This document shows positions 11,757 to 27,331 of a stretch of 64,000 nt of DNA, piece by piece. The DNA comes from Gigantopelta aegis (taxonomy: Eukaryota > Mollusca > Gastropoda > Neomphalida > Peltospiridae). The notes under the pieces were generated by a model. It was not told where the DNA came from, did not search any database, and worked only from the letters and a program-made list of their open reading frames with translations. Position 1 is the first letter of the stretch; the number at the start of each line of letters is the position of its first letter. A program made the translations under genes and the position numbers. Location of the stretch: contig NC_054704.1 in NCBI RefSeq assembly GCF_016097555.1, positions 49,938,594 to 50,002,593 of the forward strand. Direction: 5' to 3'.

Positions 11757-13279
11757 TAATATGTGGATTTTTTTGTATCAGTTAACTCGAAAATGATCGA
11801 TGTAAAGGTATTTGACGTCAAACATAGGATTGTTGTGGTATTAGAGCGGGAATCTTTGCCTACCGTTTGGTAGTCAGGAATTGCCAAAAATATACATAGG
11901 TTGGTCTCTGACTGTAATGAGAGCGTATTTATGTTCAAATGTCCGTCTAGCTCTCTTACAATCAGAGTACTCGGGCTAGCCTCGGTCTACAGGCTGGTAG
12001 GTACTGGGTTCGGATCCCAGTCGAGGCATGAAATTTGTAATCCAGATACCGACTCCAAACCCTGAGTGAGTGCTCCGCAAGGCTCAATGGGTAGGTGTAA
12101 ACCACTTGCACCGACCAGTGATCCATAACTGGTTCAATAAAGGCCATGGTTTGTGCTATCCTACCTGTGGGAAGCGCAAATAAAAGATCCCTTGCTGCTA
12201 CTCGGAAAGAGTAGCCCATGTAGTGGCGACAGCGGGTTTCCTCTTAAAATCTGTGTGGTCCTTAACCATATGTCTGACGCCATATAACCGTAAATAAAAT
12301 GTGTTGAGTGCATCGTTAAATAAAACATTTCTTTCTTTCTTTCTTTCTCAGGAGGCGATAAAACAAAAAGGGCAATCATTGCTGACATTAGTCATTAAGG
12401 TTGATGATAGACACATGACACACCGTTGTTTTAAAATGTCTTACAGTAAATATTTTGTACATCCATTTTTTTTAAATTTTTTTATATAAATGGTACAGTT
12501 TTGTTAATTACGCTATTTTGTATAAAAATGGTTAGATAAATTAAACATTGGTAATCTAACAATATTTTCAATAGCAATTTTGCATTTAAAGTTTAACAGC
12601 CTTATTCTTCGATTCGGGTTGCGTGCGCATCCCGACAAACCGCAGTTACCATGACGACTACGGGACTGGGTGAACGCAAACCGTTATTTGTATGGGAGTT
12701 AATGGGAGCACTAGAGGAATATCGTTAATTACCGGACTTCTGTCCGCGCAAATCGAAAATGCCGAAAACCTGAGCAGCCTTTGGCAATACACATCATATT
12801 ATGATGATAGACAGCAAGTTAAAAGTTTTAATATTACCCGTAGACGAGGTTAAAAAACGTCTGTGGGCCAATGCTTGCAGAGGACGGGGGGAAAACCACG
12901 GGTGCAACGATCCAACTTTACCCACCTCTGTACTCGACAGTTCATATCAGTGAGGATGTAGGAGTGTAAATAAAACAAACAGACATTTGACATGCTAGTG
13001 TGAATATGAACATGGATTTATAAGGAATCGGTGATTACTTATCGGTAGCACATTTGTCTTTAGCCCTAGTACTCTGACTGTAAGAGAGCTAGACAGACAT
13101 TTGGACATAAATACGCTCTCGTTACAGACCAAGCTATATATTTTTTGGGGGCAATTGCCGACAACCAAAAAGTTGGCAAAGATTTCCGCTCTAATACCAC
13201 AACAATCCTATGTTTGACGTCAAATACCTTTACATCGATCATTTTCGAGTTAACTGATTAAAAAAAATCTACATATTAA
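11757..13279. mobile_element. 1.5-kb element with about 220-bp terminal inverted repeats
   Basis: The left arm 11757-11978 and right arm 13061-13279 are near complements. They include AACTCGAAAATGATCGATG and TTTGACGTCAAACATAGG. The centre holds a SINE at 11979-12352 and about 700 bp without a transposase frame. Long terminal repeats with no coding capacity suggest a non-autonomous foldback-type transposon. Confidence 0.7.
11979..12352 (+). mobile_element. Chimeric SINE nested in the long-TIR element
   Basis: The head belongs to the GCCTCGG...GGTTCGGATCCCAGTCG family, but the tail is TGTGTTGAGTGCATCGTTAAA followed by TTTCTTTC, the tail of the other main family. The head lacks the usual GGCGTCGTGGTTAG segment. 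The mix of head and tail points to template switching or shared modular ancestry. Confidence 0.75.
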
Positions 13280-13332
13280 TCACTAATACACATACTACAG
13301 AAAGAGATCCGACAGCACACACATTCCATAAA

Positions 13333-13475
13333 TAAATTCAGTTTGGTTTAAGAAGAAAAGTAAAAGTGTTTTGGAAATAACAAAACCAAACCTATTTTTG
13401 TGTGCAATTGTGTGAAATAAATGATTTGTAGTAAATTTCATAGTATTAAAAATACACGTTCCCTGTGGGAAGGAC
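13333..13475. repeat. Left partner of a distant inverted repeat
   Basis: Related in inverted orientation to 16565-16715, at roughly 80 percent identity by eye. Shared parts include TTGTAGTAAATT and GTTCCCTGTGGGA. The two may be ends of one decayed element of about 3.4 kb or independent copies. Confidence 0.55.
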
Positions 13476-13804
13476 TATACATGTAATTTTTTTCTATTGC
13501 ATTAACATGTCACACTTTTTACTTATATATTTTGTACATTTTTGTAAATAAAATGTGATTATATATTTTGTAAATTTAAAAAAATAAAATGTGGTACTGA
13601 ATTAGCGCAGAAATGTCATTAACCTAGTTTACTGTGACTAGTATTACAAAATGATGTTTTTGTAATGCTGATGTCATTCAAATTAAAAAAAAACCCAGCT
13701 ACATTATTACACGGTGAAAAAAAAGTACTTTTAAAATTAAAAAACCCCCAAAAAAACCCCCAAAACCCCGCCACAAACATTTAACACAGAGACAGACATT
13801 TTTT

Positions 13805-14212
13805 GTATTTTGGACATTACAAACATGGATGATGATGAGATGAATGGTGAAGCCGCTATATTTCCATTTCGGTATGGGACTACTTGACAGGTTCGTGCTC
13901 CACGCTTGCTGTTAGTTGAGCTATCTCGATATCACCCGAGCCCGAGGTACACGGAACCTGCAGTGCATGCCGGGTAATCATCCCCCATGAGGGGTCATAC
14001 ACTCGAGAGACACACCCATAATCGCACCCGTGAAGTGGGTGAAACTCTGTGTATGTGGCCATACACCTACCCATTGAGCCTTGCGGTGCACTCACTCTGG
14101 TTTGGAATCGGTACTGGCATGAAAAATCCCCCATTGCCTCAGGTGGGATACGAACCCAGTACCTACCAGCCAGAAGTCCGATGGCATAACGACTACACCA
14201 CCGAGGCCGGTA
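13805..14212 (-). mobile_element. SINE, minus strand, variant body
   Basis: The tRNA-like head lies at 14212-14130 (complement of GGCCTCGGTGGTGTAGTCG and GTACTGGGTTCG). The body differs from other copies, with CACCCGTGAAGTGGGTG and GTGCATGCCGGG. The tail contains the complement of CATTACAAACATGGATGATG. Confidence 0.6.
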
Positions 14213-14355
14213 GAGTACTTGACCTCACCCCTGTTAAAATTGTTTTGAGTTCCATATTGAGTAGATATGTCGGCATGTTTTTATTTTTCATAATTGTAGA
14301 TAATATATTTAATATAACTTTGAAAAGATGTAAGGAAAACGGTACCTATAGTGAA

Positions 14356-14523
14356 CTCATGGGCGTACGACCCGGGGGGGGGGGGGGGGGGGGGGGGCAA
14401 TTGCCCCCCCAAATTCGAGCAAAACAGGGGGGAAAATTCGGGCAGTTTTTATCTGGGTAAAATTTCGGGCAAATCAACCCCTCCAGCCCCCCTAAATCAA
14501 AGAGTCCCCCCATACGCCCATGA
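14356..14523. mobile_element. Poly-G MITE with CTCATGGGCGTACG ends
   Basis: CTCATGGGCGTACG at the left and CATACGCCCATGAG at the right form inverted ends. The inside has a run of 24 or more G and repeated AATTCGGGCA motifs. It resembles the elements at 22170-22455 and 25377-25685 (GGGCAAAA and GCCCGAAT words, GGCGTACG ends). Confidence 0.7.
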
Positions 14524-14551
14524 GTGAAATACAACAAATACAAAATATGGT

Positions 14552-15023
14552 AAGATATATCATATTTCTTACGCATCCATTGGTGAGAACAGCATGCGTT
14601 ATTTATAATAACACATACCCTGTTTACACACGTATGTGTGTTAATAATTTCAAGACATACGACTGGCTGCTCCTAGGTGATGACCAGGTCACATATGCCA
14701 TATACCCAATGAAACACAACACTGTGGAAATCGATTACCTTGTGACGTATAGTTAACCTGATAATCATGTGTCTGTGACGCGTAAGTCAACTACAAGTGC
14801 AAAGGGTTGTAAATATCTTTTAGTCGAAAAAGATGTTAAAATTTGCTTTAAATCTGTTTTTTGAGGATATGTAAGAAATAGAATAATACATTCGTGTCCG
14901 TTAGATACCAGTTATCTCTCAACTCGTTTAAAAACTTAACAAACTCGCTTTCGCTCCTATACATTTTAAAACAACTCGTGAGATAAATGGTATCTAACGG
15001 CCACTAATGTATTATTCTCTATT
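14552..15023 (+). mobile_element. FB foldback element, copy 2, near complete
   Basis: It runs from TTTCTTACGCATCCATTGG through ACTGGCTGCTCCTAGGTGAT to a terminal hairpin around GTCCGTTAGATACC, ending near ATTATTCTCTATTTAC. This is the best uninterrupted reference copy for the target of the LINE at 27.9-33.9 kb. Confidence 0.75.
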
Positions 15024-15204
15024 TACTTTGTATGAAGCCAAGATGATGGTGTGGCAAGTATCTGTCATCATTTTTAGTGGTATAGTGTGATAACAATAAA
15101 AATAGTCAACTTTTAACACCCTTGCTTTGAACATATTTCATATTTGAGTGTGTCAAAAGTTATAAAAGTTTGTCTTGTTTGATTTCAAACATTTGTTATT
15201 TCTG

Positions 15205-15650
15205 ACAAAGTCTTAGAGGAAACCCTCTACAGTTTTTCATCAGCAGCAAAGGATCTTTTGTGTGCACTTTTCCACAGACACAGGACAGGACGTAGCTCAG
15301 TGGTACAGCGCTCGCCTGAAGCGATCGATCTAGGTTCAATTCCCGTCGATGGGCCCATTTGGCTCTCTCTCGGTCCAATCAGTGCTCCACAGCTGGTGTA
15401 ACAAAGTCTGTGGTATGTACTATCCTGTCTGTGAGATGGTGCATATAAAATATCCCTTGCTGCTAATCGAAAAGAGTAGCCCGAGTGGCGACAGCGAGTT
15501 TCCTCTCTCAATATCTGTGTTGTCCTAAACCATATGTCCGACGCCATATAACCGTAAATAAAATGTGTTGAGTGCGTCGTTAAATAAAACATTTCCTTCC
15601 TTCCTTTTACCACAGACAGGACAGCACATCTCTTGGCCTTTGATATACCA
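15205..15650 (-). mobile_element. Older SINE, minus strand, split by a younger SINE
   Basis: The parts at about 15205-15288 and 15610-15650 belong to one minus-strand SINE: GTCTTAGAGGAAACC, GGATCTTTTGTGTGC, then CCTTTGATATACCAGT. Between them lies the SINE at 15289-15609. Confidence 0.7.
15289..15609 (+). mobile_element. Younger SINE inserted into a SINE
   Basis: The head GACGTAGCTCAGTGG has a B-box-like GGTTCAATTCCC. The body and tail are GTTGAGTGCGTCGTTAAATA and then CCTTCC. The flanking duplication is CCACAGACACAGGACAG on the left and CCACAGACAGGACAG on the right. Confidence 0.8.
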
Positions 15651-16564
15651 GTCAGAGAGAGTGTTTGAATATTCAGTAGATGTGAACAGGGTTATTGATT
15701 ATTTGCAATTTGTAAACAATTTTAAAGAAAAGAATGCTCAGATTAGTGAAATATTCTTCAGATTGTTTTTTCAGTCCTGAAATTGGTAAATTTCTTAACA
15801 TTTAGGAATTAATTTAAAGAGGAAAATAATAATAATATGCATCAATGAGATGGGCTCCAGCGTGCAATTATGAATTCAGAATCCCCCAAACACACACAAA
15901 CCTATAAATGACTTCAATATGTCTGTGATATTATCACAATTGCTGTGGTTGCCACACCATATACATTTTTAAAACCTGCATCCCTATACCCTTGTGTATT
16001 TAATTGATAACAAGTACCGATATACCATATTGATTGCGAAGGAATTAATATTTTTAAATTTTTTTATTCATTATTTTTTTTAAATTTCTTTTTGTATTGT
16101 CATATTGCTATTAGAAAAAAAGATTACATAGACACTAAGATCACGATTGTGAAATTTGAATATAATAATTTAAAAATAACACTCTAACGTATTAATGGTA
16201 ATGGTAATGGTAAAAGTAAATAAATAAAATAAATAGAGGTGTAAGTGTAACCTGTGCTAATGTATATAGTTACCGTGACATCTCCAGGCCGTTCTGAACG
16301 AAGTACAATATAAACTTGTTCTCGTGTGTTATAATTCTTTATGACCGATAATGCCCTTGAGCGACAGATAGGCAATAAAATGCAGCTGACATAAAAATAT
16401 AAACTCGTAAAAAATAGATGTAACAGACAGATTTTTTTCCCCTCTCTAACACAAGACAATTGGATTATTTCAGGTAAAATGGATCAAGACAAATTGCATC
16501 TTGAGATCTGTCATCGGTTCTGTTATTAAGATCGTGCCAACAGCAACATTACGACATACAAAGT
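15651..16564. other. Non-coding stretch
   Basis: AT-rich, without a recognisable gene. A short GGTAAT triplication occurs near 16196-16212. Confidence 0.4.
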
Positions 16565-16715
16565 CTATAGTCCATCCCACAGGGAACGCCTTTTTTCATA
16601 CTATGGAATTTACTACAAGTTATTTATTTCTAAGCCGATTGATTTGTAAATTTAACACAAAAATAGTTTTTGTTGTTGTTATTTTCGAAACAATTTTACG
16701 TCAAACAAAACTGAA
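16565..16715. repeat. Right partner of the distant inverted repeat
   Basis: Inverted relative of 13333-13475, sharing CCCACAGGGAAC and AATTTACTACAAG. Confidence 0.55.
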
Positions 16716-16977
16716 ATTATAAAAAAAACCCCACGTTTTTATAGAATGATAGGACGGACTATAGATATGTGGTTTAAGCGACCTTGAACGCCCTGGTTAA
16801 TCTATCATATATATGTGTCAGAAGCCGAGGGTCCAGGGGGCACTGCCCACACACTTCTTAATGCCTTCCTCCTTAGATGAAAAAAATAAATACTTAAGGT
16901 GCATGTGAGGGGTCTAAGCTGGCGAGCTAACGTTTTTCTTTTTTCTTTCTTTCTTTTTCTGTTTTTTTCTTTTGTTA

Positions 16978-16999
16978 TCGGGGGGGGGGGGGGGGGGGT
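16978..16999. repeat. G homopolymer of about 20 bases
   Basis: Follows a C/T-rich stretch at 16936-16976. It is one of about ten long G or C runs in the window. Confidence 0.9.
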
Positions 17000-17156
17000 C
17001 GGGTCATTCTCCTCCGAAAAATACAATTTGAAAAAGGAAATTTCTTTAGGAGCAAGCAATAACCTGATTCATGGTGTTAGGAAGTTAACCGTTTTCTATT
17101 CTGTGCCAAATTACTGGTATCCTAGCATTCGATCCCACGGACATCCAATAGATGGG

Positions 17157-17550
17157 ACCGGCCTCGGTGGCGTCGTGGTTAGACTATTGGTCTACAGGCT
17201 GGTAGGTACTGGGTTCGGATCCCAGTCGAGGCATGGGATTTTTAATCCAGATACCGACTCCAAACCCTGAGTGAGTGCTCCACAAGGCTCAATGGATTGG
17301 TGTAAACCACTTGCACCGACCAGTGATCCATAAGTGGTTCAACAAAGGCCATGGTTTGTGCTATCCTGCCTGTGGGAAGCGCAAATAAAAGATCCCTTGC
17401 TGCCTGTCGTAAAAGAGTAGCCTATGTGGCGACAGCGGGTTTCCTCTAAAACAGTGTCAGAATGACCATATGTTTGACGTCCAATAGCCGATGATAAGAT
17501 ACAAAAAGCAATGTGCTCTAGTGGTCGTTAAATAAACCAAACTTTACCTT
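17157..17550 (+). mobile_element. SINE of the GGCCTCGGTGGCGTCGTGG family, full length
   Basis: The head contains GTCGTGGTTAGAC and GGGTTCGGATCCCAG, the body CACTTGCACCGACCAGTG and AAAAGATCCCTTGCTG, and the tail GTGCTCTAGTGGTCGTTAAA. This is the reference copy for the head seen at 11979 and for the minus copy at 34040. Confidence 0.85.
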
Positions 17551-17552
17551 TT

Positions 17553-17945
17553 GTTTTATTAATCATCGCTGCTGGATGTCAAACATTCGGTCATTTTTAC
17601 AGATAGTCTAAGAGAGGAAATCCGCTAAATCTTTCCATTAGTAGCAAGGGATCGTTTATATGCACCATCCCACAGACAGGATAGCACATACCACGGCCTT
17701 TGATATACCAGTCGTGGTGCACTGTCTGGACAATGTTTTGAAATGCATGTGGGATTTGGACCTGAAACACGCTGGAATGAGAAATAGCCCAATGGGCCCA
17801 CCGATGGGGATCGGTCCCAGACCGACCGCGCATCAAACAAGCTAGCATCGGCTAGCCCAGTGAGGAACAGTCATGTAATTACACCGTTATCTGCGATTCC
17901 GTCAAACAGTGCAACGTCATGGCCCGTGCCATGTGGTACAGCGCG
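17553..17945 (-). mobile_element. SINE variant with extended 5' flank, minus strand
   Basis: Body and head on the minus strand contain an extra segment (GTTTCAGGTCCAAATCCCAC) not found in ordinary copies. The extra segment and 70 bp of 5' flank (GTAATTACACCGTTATCTGC) recur on the plus strand at about 23815-24190. The repeated unit is therefore larger than the SINE. Confidence 0.65.
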
Positions 17946-18226
17946 CGCTCGATGCCCGGTCGGTCTGAGATCGATCCGCGTCTCGTCCCAGCCAATGCAC
18001 CACGACTGGTATATCAAAGGCCGTGGTATGTATTACCCTGTCTGTGGGATGGTGCATATAAAAGATCCCTTGATGCTAATCAAAAAGAAAGCCCATGAAG
18101 TGGCGACAGCAGGTTTCCTATCTCATTATTTGTGTGGTCCTTAACCATATGTTTGACGCTATATAACTGTCAATAAATGTGTTGAGTGCGTCGTTAAATA
18201 AAATATTTCTTTCTTTCTTTTTTTCT
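17921..18226 (+). mobile_element. SINE, plus strand
   Basis: A degenerate head (CCATGTGGTACAGCGCGCGC) is followed by a normal body, the tail TTGAGTGCGTCGTTAAATAA and a TTTC simple repeat. Confidence 0.75.
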
Positions 18227-18227
18227 T

Positions 18228-18430
18228 GATTGGAACGAGAAATAGCCCATTGGGCCCACCGAGGGGGATTGAGACCAAACAGACGCGCATCAAGCGAGCG
18301 CTTTACCATTTTTCTTTCTTTTCTTCTTTATTGGAACGAGAATTAGCCCATTGGGCCCACCGAGGGGGATTGAAACCAAACGGACGGCGCATCAAGCGAG
18401 TGCTTTACCATTGGGCTATGTTCCGCCCCC
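18228..18430 (-). mobile_element. Two tandem SINE heads, minus strand
   Basis: Two nearly identical copies of the tRNA-like head half (18230-18306 and 18330-18428) are separated by TTTTCTTTCTTTTC. Each reads AGCCCATTGGGCCCACCGAG on this strand. Confidence 0.75.
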
Positions 18431-18565
18431 GAAAAGTAATTAGGTCATGGTTTTGATACGCCCAGTATTGGTTGCAGGAGAGAGGTAAATGGTAACCATG
18501 GCTAAACAACAAATTAAACGTCTTGACATTGTTTGACAATGATAATGATGTTCTGAAAAAGTTTT

Positions 18566-18676
18566 AACAACACCACTAGAGCACATTGAATTATTAATCA
18601 TTGGCTATTGGATATTAAATATTTGGTAATTTTGACATATAGTCTTAGACAGGAAACCCGCTACATTTATTCCATT
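18566..18676 (-). mobile_element. SINE tail half, minus strand
   Basis: ACACCACTAGAGCACATTGA through GGAAACCCGCTACATTT, then broken off where a microsatellite begins. Confidence 0.75.
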
Positions 18677-18682
18677 ATATAT

Positions 18683-18713
18683 ATTGTGTGTGTGCGTGTG
18701 TGTGTATACGAAC

Positions 18714-18802
<89 letters not shown>

Positions 18803-18812
18803 GCACGCACGC
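18683..18812. repeat. Compound (GT)n(AT)n(GCAC)n microsatellite
   Basis: GT repeats to about 18740, AT repeats to about 18798, then ACGC units. All open frames over it are artefacts of the repeat. Confidence 0.95.
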
Positions 18813-18887
18813 ACGCACAAAATGTTTGTATTTAATTATGAAATACAAGCCCCATATTTTTTTTATCGTTCTAGGCTTGGTACCCTC

Positions 18888-19043
18888 CAATGGCGTACAG
18901 GATTTTATATTGAAGGGGGGGGGGGGGGCCCACACTATGTATATACATGTGTATATATGATTTTATAAAATTTAATAGTTTACAAAAAAAGAGTTTGATT
19001 GGGGTGGGGGTGGGTTCCCGTAGGCCCCCTCCCTACGCCACTG
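18888..19043. mobile_element. Poly-G MITE with GGCGTA ends
   Basis: The left end AATGGCGTACAGGA and right end TACGCCACTG are imperfect inverted repeats. Inside are a 14-G run and ATGATTTTATAAAATTTAA, shared with 24829-25022. Confidence 0.55.
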
Positions 19044-19300
19044 CAGGGACGGCGCATGGCCTAACACTTTTCAAAGAGGCACTTTTGTGGGTTATATTTG
19101 TTGTATCTGTGAAAATGTCCTCAATTGAATTTAAAAGGAGTCGTACCACTATATTTTACACTGCCGCCCCTGCTCTGGTACCCTCCCCCCTCACCCTTTT
19201 GAGCTCTAGTTTCGCTCGTGCCCGTCGTGGTTTTTTATTTGTTGTATCATGCGCAATCGTAGAACATGTGCCGGTGGGGATACAGGCTTGGAACAGATAT

Positions 19301-19336
<36 letters not shown>

Positions 19337-20100
19337 GGTGTCATATTTATCGACCACCTTAAATAATTGTCGTAATTCCCAGGGATGAAGTGGTCACTGC
19401 AGATCTTATCCCATCGTGATGGTCCTTTCCATTATACACGGGTTCTGTTTAAGAACCACTTCCATGCAAACCCTGTGATTGTCAATCTAATTAAAATTAG
19501 CTTGTGTGATTGTCGGTTTGTTTAAAGTTCGGAAAAACTGCTGCTTTGATAGGGCCTACATCCCAACACTCAACAATGGTTCACCATATTTTACATTTGA
19601 AAACTATCTCCAAAAGAATATTCCATCCATTCAATTCAATATAATAAATTTTTCGCGTTTTAAAGATACACGTGTTCCACCTTTCCAGTGAAATGTTTGA
19701 AAGGCTGCGAATCACGCTTTCGTGTTATGCCGGTTAGCGCATCACGGGGTCACGTGACTTGGCTCTTCGCGTCGACAAGCGTTTTGGCAAGCGATGGGAA
19801 AAACGCGTCTTTTTATTGCGAATATATTAAAAACGGGTAAAAATGTTTACATTTATTTTATTGATACTTCATATATATTGTAAAAGCTATACGTAGATAC
19901 CAAACAATAGTGAATTACGTTTTTGATAAATGTTGACCTTTAATATTTATAATATACGTAATAGGCTATTTAAAAAAAAAAATTAATTACCGCTTCTTGG
20001 TTTGTTTATATTCCTTCTCTTTTTATTTTTATCTTCTTTCTCTTCTGACTCATTTGTGTATTCGGCATGAATGTTCTGACAATGTTTCGGTTTGGTATTT

Positions 20101-20104
<4 letters not shown>
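19044..20104. other. Non-coding stretch
   Basis: No gene seen. It contains an A run at 19302-19334 and, near 19748-19760, a CACGTG E-box in a locally GC-rich patch that could be regulatory. Nothing else supports that. Confidence 0.35.

Positions 20105-20158
<54 letters not shown>
20105..20158. repeat. (CA)n microsatellite
   Basis: About 27 CA units. Confidence 0.95.
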
Positions 20159-20160
<2 letters not shown>

Positions 20161-20506
20161 CTCCAAGTTCGCAGAGAATTCGTAGAATAATAAAATATAT
20201 GTCATACGTGTACCTATAAAATAGCTGGGGGCTGAGGTGCTGCAGATTAAAATATGCCGAAGGCTCAGGTTTGTGTTTTTTTTACTTGAAAAATAAAAAC
20301 AACCCCTAAACCGAGACATATGTTACGCTATATATATATACAAAATCAAAAATAACTGTATCATCTATCACTATTATTCTTTGATGCGGAGAATATCGTG
20401 ATCTAATTCTTGACATCTCTATAATTATTATAACATTCCTTCCTTACATCTATAAAACTATATCATAATAAAACGACTCGCGGCTGACATTTATTGTGAC
20501 TTAAAA

Positions 20507-20514
20507 TATAAATA
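20507..20514 (+). promoter_or_regulatory. Candidate TATA box of the secreted-peptide gene
   Basis: TATAAATA lies about 30 bp before a plausible start near 20537. It is followed by a short untranslated exon ending at 20572 with the donor AG|GTAAGT. Confidence 0.4.
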
Positions 20515-20536
20515 CTGCAATAACCAGCGTAATAAC

Positions 20537-24665
<4,129 letters not shown>

Positions 24666-24828
24666 TGAGTATTGTTGTTATTATTGTTGTCAGTGTGGCT
24701 ATGCTGACTTTTTTTTCATCAAATGTTTTAATTGTATAAAACTTGATGTACAACAATACAATGTCAATGTGCATTCCTTATTAAGTGAAACTAGGCCACT
24801 ACATAATCCCCTTCTCTCCCCACCCCTC

Positions 24829-25022
24829 TCTGGCGTAGCCATGATTTTAATATGGCGTGTGTGTGGGGTGGCAACATGTATGTATGTATGTATGTATGTT
24901 TGTAGGCCTATGTATCTATGATTTTATAACATTTAAAAGGGTTTTTTTTCTTTTTAAATTGATTGGAGAGTCTATGGCCCCAGTGCCCCCCCCCCCCCCC
25001 ATCCCCGGCAACGCCACTGACC
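24829..25022. mobile_element. Poly-C MITE with GGCGTAGCC-type ends
   Basis: The left end CTGGCGTAGCCATGA and right end CAACGCCACTG are imperfect inverted repeats. Inside are TATG repeats, ATGATTTTATAACATTTAA and a 14-C run. Related to 18888-19043. Confidence 0.55.
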
Positions 25023-25376
25023 TGTCTGCTTCTCTGCCTGTAATATATTATAATTGTAATATATTATAATTAAAACAACATAACATTGTCTACATCTCTT
25101 ATAGGCCAGTACATACACTATTTAAAAGGCATTCTGTATTACAAATATTTGCAATATTGAAGTACTTCAATAATATTTTATTTAATATAATCTGAACAAC
25201 AAAATCATTACGGTTTTCAGCAATGTATATGCGACAATAACAGGACTATTAATCCTTGAAACGATACATTCAACGTTGTTTGTAGGAAGACTGCCACTCC
25301 CAAGACTAGTTTGACAAATCTGAACCTGAACAAGCCAGAGTTCAGTTGACACTGGTAATCACAAGCGCTTGTGAAC

Positions 25377-25685
25377 ATAGGCGTACGGGCTCCCATTTTT
25401 GTAAGAGGGCCAGGTTGGTTTTTGCCCGAATTAAACTCAAATGCCCGAATCTGGATAACAACATTTATTGACATTAGCATTACTGACAAACAGCTATATA
25501 GGGTTGCAAACGAATCACAACGCATTTTTACATTAAGTTTGAGGGTAGAATGGTGGACATGTATGGTAAAAAGGCCTCAGGTTAACACATTTCCCCCGAA
25601 TATCTCTATCTTTTTTGCCCGAATTTAAGAATTTGCTCCAGCCCTTGGGGTATAGTTTGCCCCTGTCTCGTACGCTTATGCTCGT
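25377..25685 (+). mobile_element. Dispersed element with GGCGTACG ends
   Basis: CATAGGCGTACGGGCTCCC at the left and GTACGCTTATG at the right are inverted. GCCCGAAT words repeat inside. Inverted relative of 22170-22455. Confidence 0.65.
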
Positions 25686-25702
25686 GAAACATGGTCACAA
25701 CT

Positions 25703-26148
25703 AGTGTTGGGAATCGATTGAAATTTTATCATCGATCATCGGTTATAATCGATTTGCATCAACCAATCAACTTTCGATTACACAATCGATTAGAATTGTA
25801 TAAAGAAAAGAAGGATTTGAATAAGTGCCATGCATCTAAAATAGATATTCTATTTTGCACAAAAATATACATTTTGTTATTGTCGTGTTCACCGAGATGG
25901 ACCCTACAAATCACTCATTTTACCTTTAATAGCTATTTAATATCCTTTTTCTTTATGTACACATGATAATAAATAAACACTAACCGCAACACATTTACAT
26001 GATTTAAATTGGAGGATCAATTACAGATGACATTTGCTCACACAATCGAATATGGATTTTTTTTTTATAATCGATCATCTCATCGTAAACCAAACCGATC
26101 AAGTTTCGATTATAATCGATCGTTAATTTTTAGAACATCACTAGTCAC
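25703..26148. mobile_element. hAT-like MITE, ATCGATT-rich
   Basis: It starts CTAGTGTTGGGAATCGATT and ends AGAACATCACTAG. Many ATCGAT words occur near both ends, with AT-rich sequence between. Fragments of the same family lie next to the coiled-coil exons near 43830, 46812 and 57490. Confidence 0.6.
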
Positions 26149-27090
26149 AACAGTGACGACATCAGGTGTTCGCTAAAAGTGAGCGTATCTTTCCCGTCAC
26201 TCGTGAGAAAAGCAATTAGTTATCCAACAGTCATCTAAACCATGAAAATTACAGGATTTTTACCAAAAAGATTTAAAAAAATAACAGTGAACGTATCTGA
26301 GAAAAGCAATTAGTTATCCAATTAGTCATCTAAACCATGAAAATTACAGGAATTTTACAAAAAATGTATGTGGTCAATATATAGTCAGAGATTTGTCGTA
26401 TCGCACCATATCCTCTAACAGTCTATCATAAACGTTTTGAAACCATTCAGGATTCCTCGATTGTCATCAATATTAGCCATGATGAAACATCTTTTGCTTT
26501 CATATGCATGCCATGTTCCTCCATTTCCCTTGATATTTTAACTTTACTCGTGAGAAAAATAATTAAATCACGTTGTAAACGACATAGCCGGTTTTTTGCC
26601 AATCTGATTAAAAAATTAGCTAACGTATCTGAGAAAAGCAATTAGTGGAGCTAATTTTAATTAGATTACAGGAATTTTACAAAAAAAAAGATTAACAAAA
26701 TGTATGTGGCTTTAAAATTTTGGTTTTTCAACTTTATGGATGATTCCTCTTGTTCTTAAATTACTGTTTTGCTAGTTTCGATTCATTAGATTAGCCTACT
26801 GAAAACAAAGGGTCATCCGCATACATTTTCGCTGATAAACAATATAAAAGAAAAAACAAAAAATTTTTATGTTATTCCGACAACTGTGTGGAATTAAAAT
26901 TAGCTCCAGTTTAAGTAAGCAACAGCTAATTTTAACAACAAAAACAATTAAGTGACAGCTTTCAAATAAACAAGTATAAGAATAATGGATGAAAGAAAAA
27001 AATTATAATATGAAGAAAGTTTTTAAAAAGCAAGCGAACAAAGAATAGACATCCCCAAAAGTTTAAAGTTTATTTTGTTTACCGATATAG
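26149..27090. other. Non-coding stretch with short duplications
   Basis: AT-rich. GAGAAAAGCAATTAGTTATCC and CATCTAAACCATGAAAATTA recur at 26207-26250 and 26293-26345. No gene recognised. Confidence 0.45.
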
Positions 27091-27331
27091 GGGGCCGAAT
27101 TTACAAAGCCTGTTTATAACTTAAACGCGTGTAACTACATACATTTACAAGGCTTAAACGCGTGTAACTACATACATTTACAAGGCTTAAACGTGTGTAA
27201 CTACATACATTTACAAGGCTTAAACGCGTGTAACTACATACATATACAATGCTTAAACGCGTGTAACTACATACATTTACAATGCTTAAACGCCTGCGTT
27301 TAAGAAAAACAGGCTTCGTAAATTCGTCCCT
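27091..27331. mobile_element. MITE enclosing a 33-bp minisatellite
   Basis: The ends GGGCCGAATTTACAAAGCCT and the near complement ACAGGCTTCGTAAATTCGTCC form inverted repeats. Five 33-bp units beginning CTTAAACGCGTGTAACTAC fill 27120-27284. The minisatellite probably grew inside the transposon. Confidence 0.7.

Noticed and set aside
13987-14460. 157-aa plus-strand frame
   Set aside because: Composed of a minus-strand SINE read antisense plus a poly-G MITE; no protein features.
18605-18968. Six overlapping open frames on both strands
   Set aside because: Translations are Val-Cys, Tyr-Ile or His-Thr repeats produced by the microsatellite.
27120-27284. Regular 33-bp repeats resembling a CRISPR array
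   Set aside because: Units follow each other without spacers and lie in a eukaryotic MITE.
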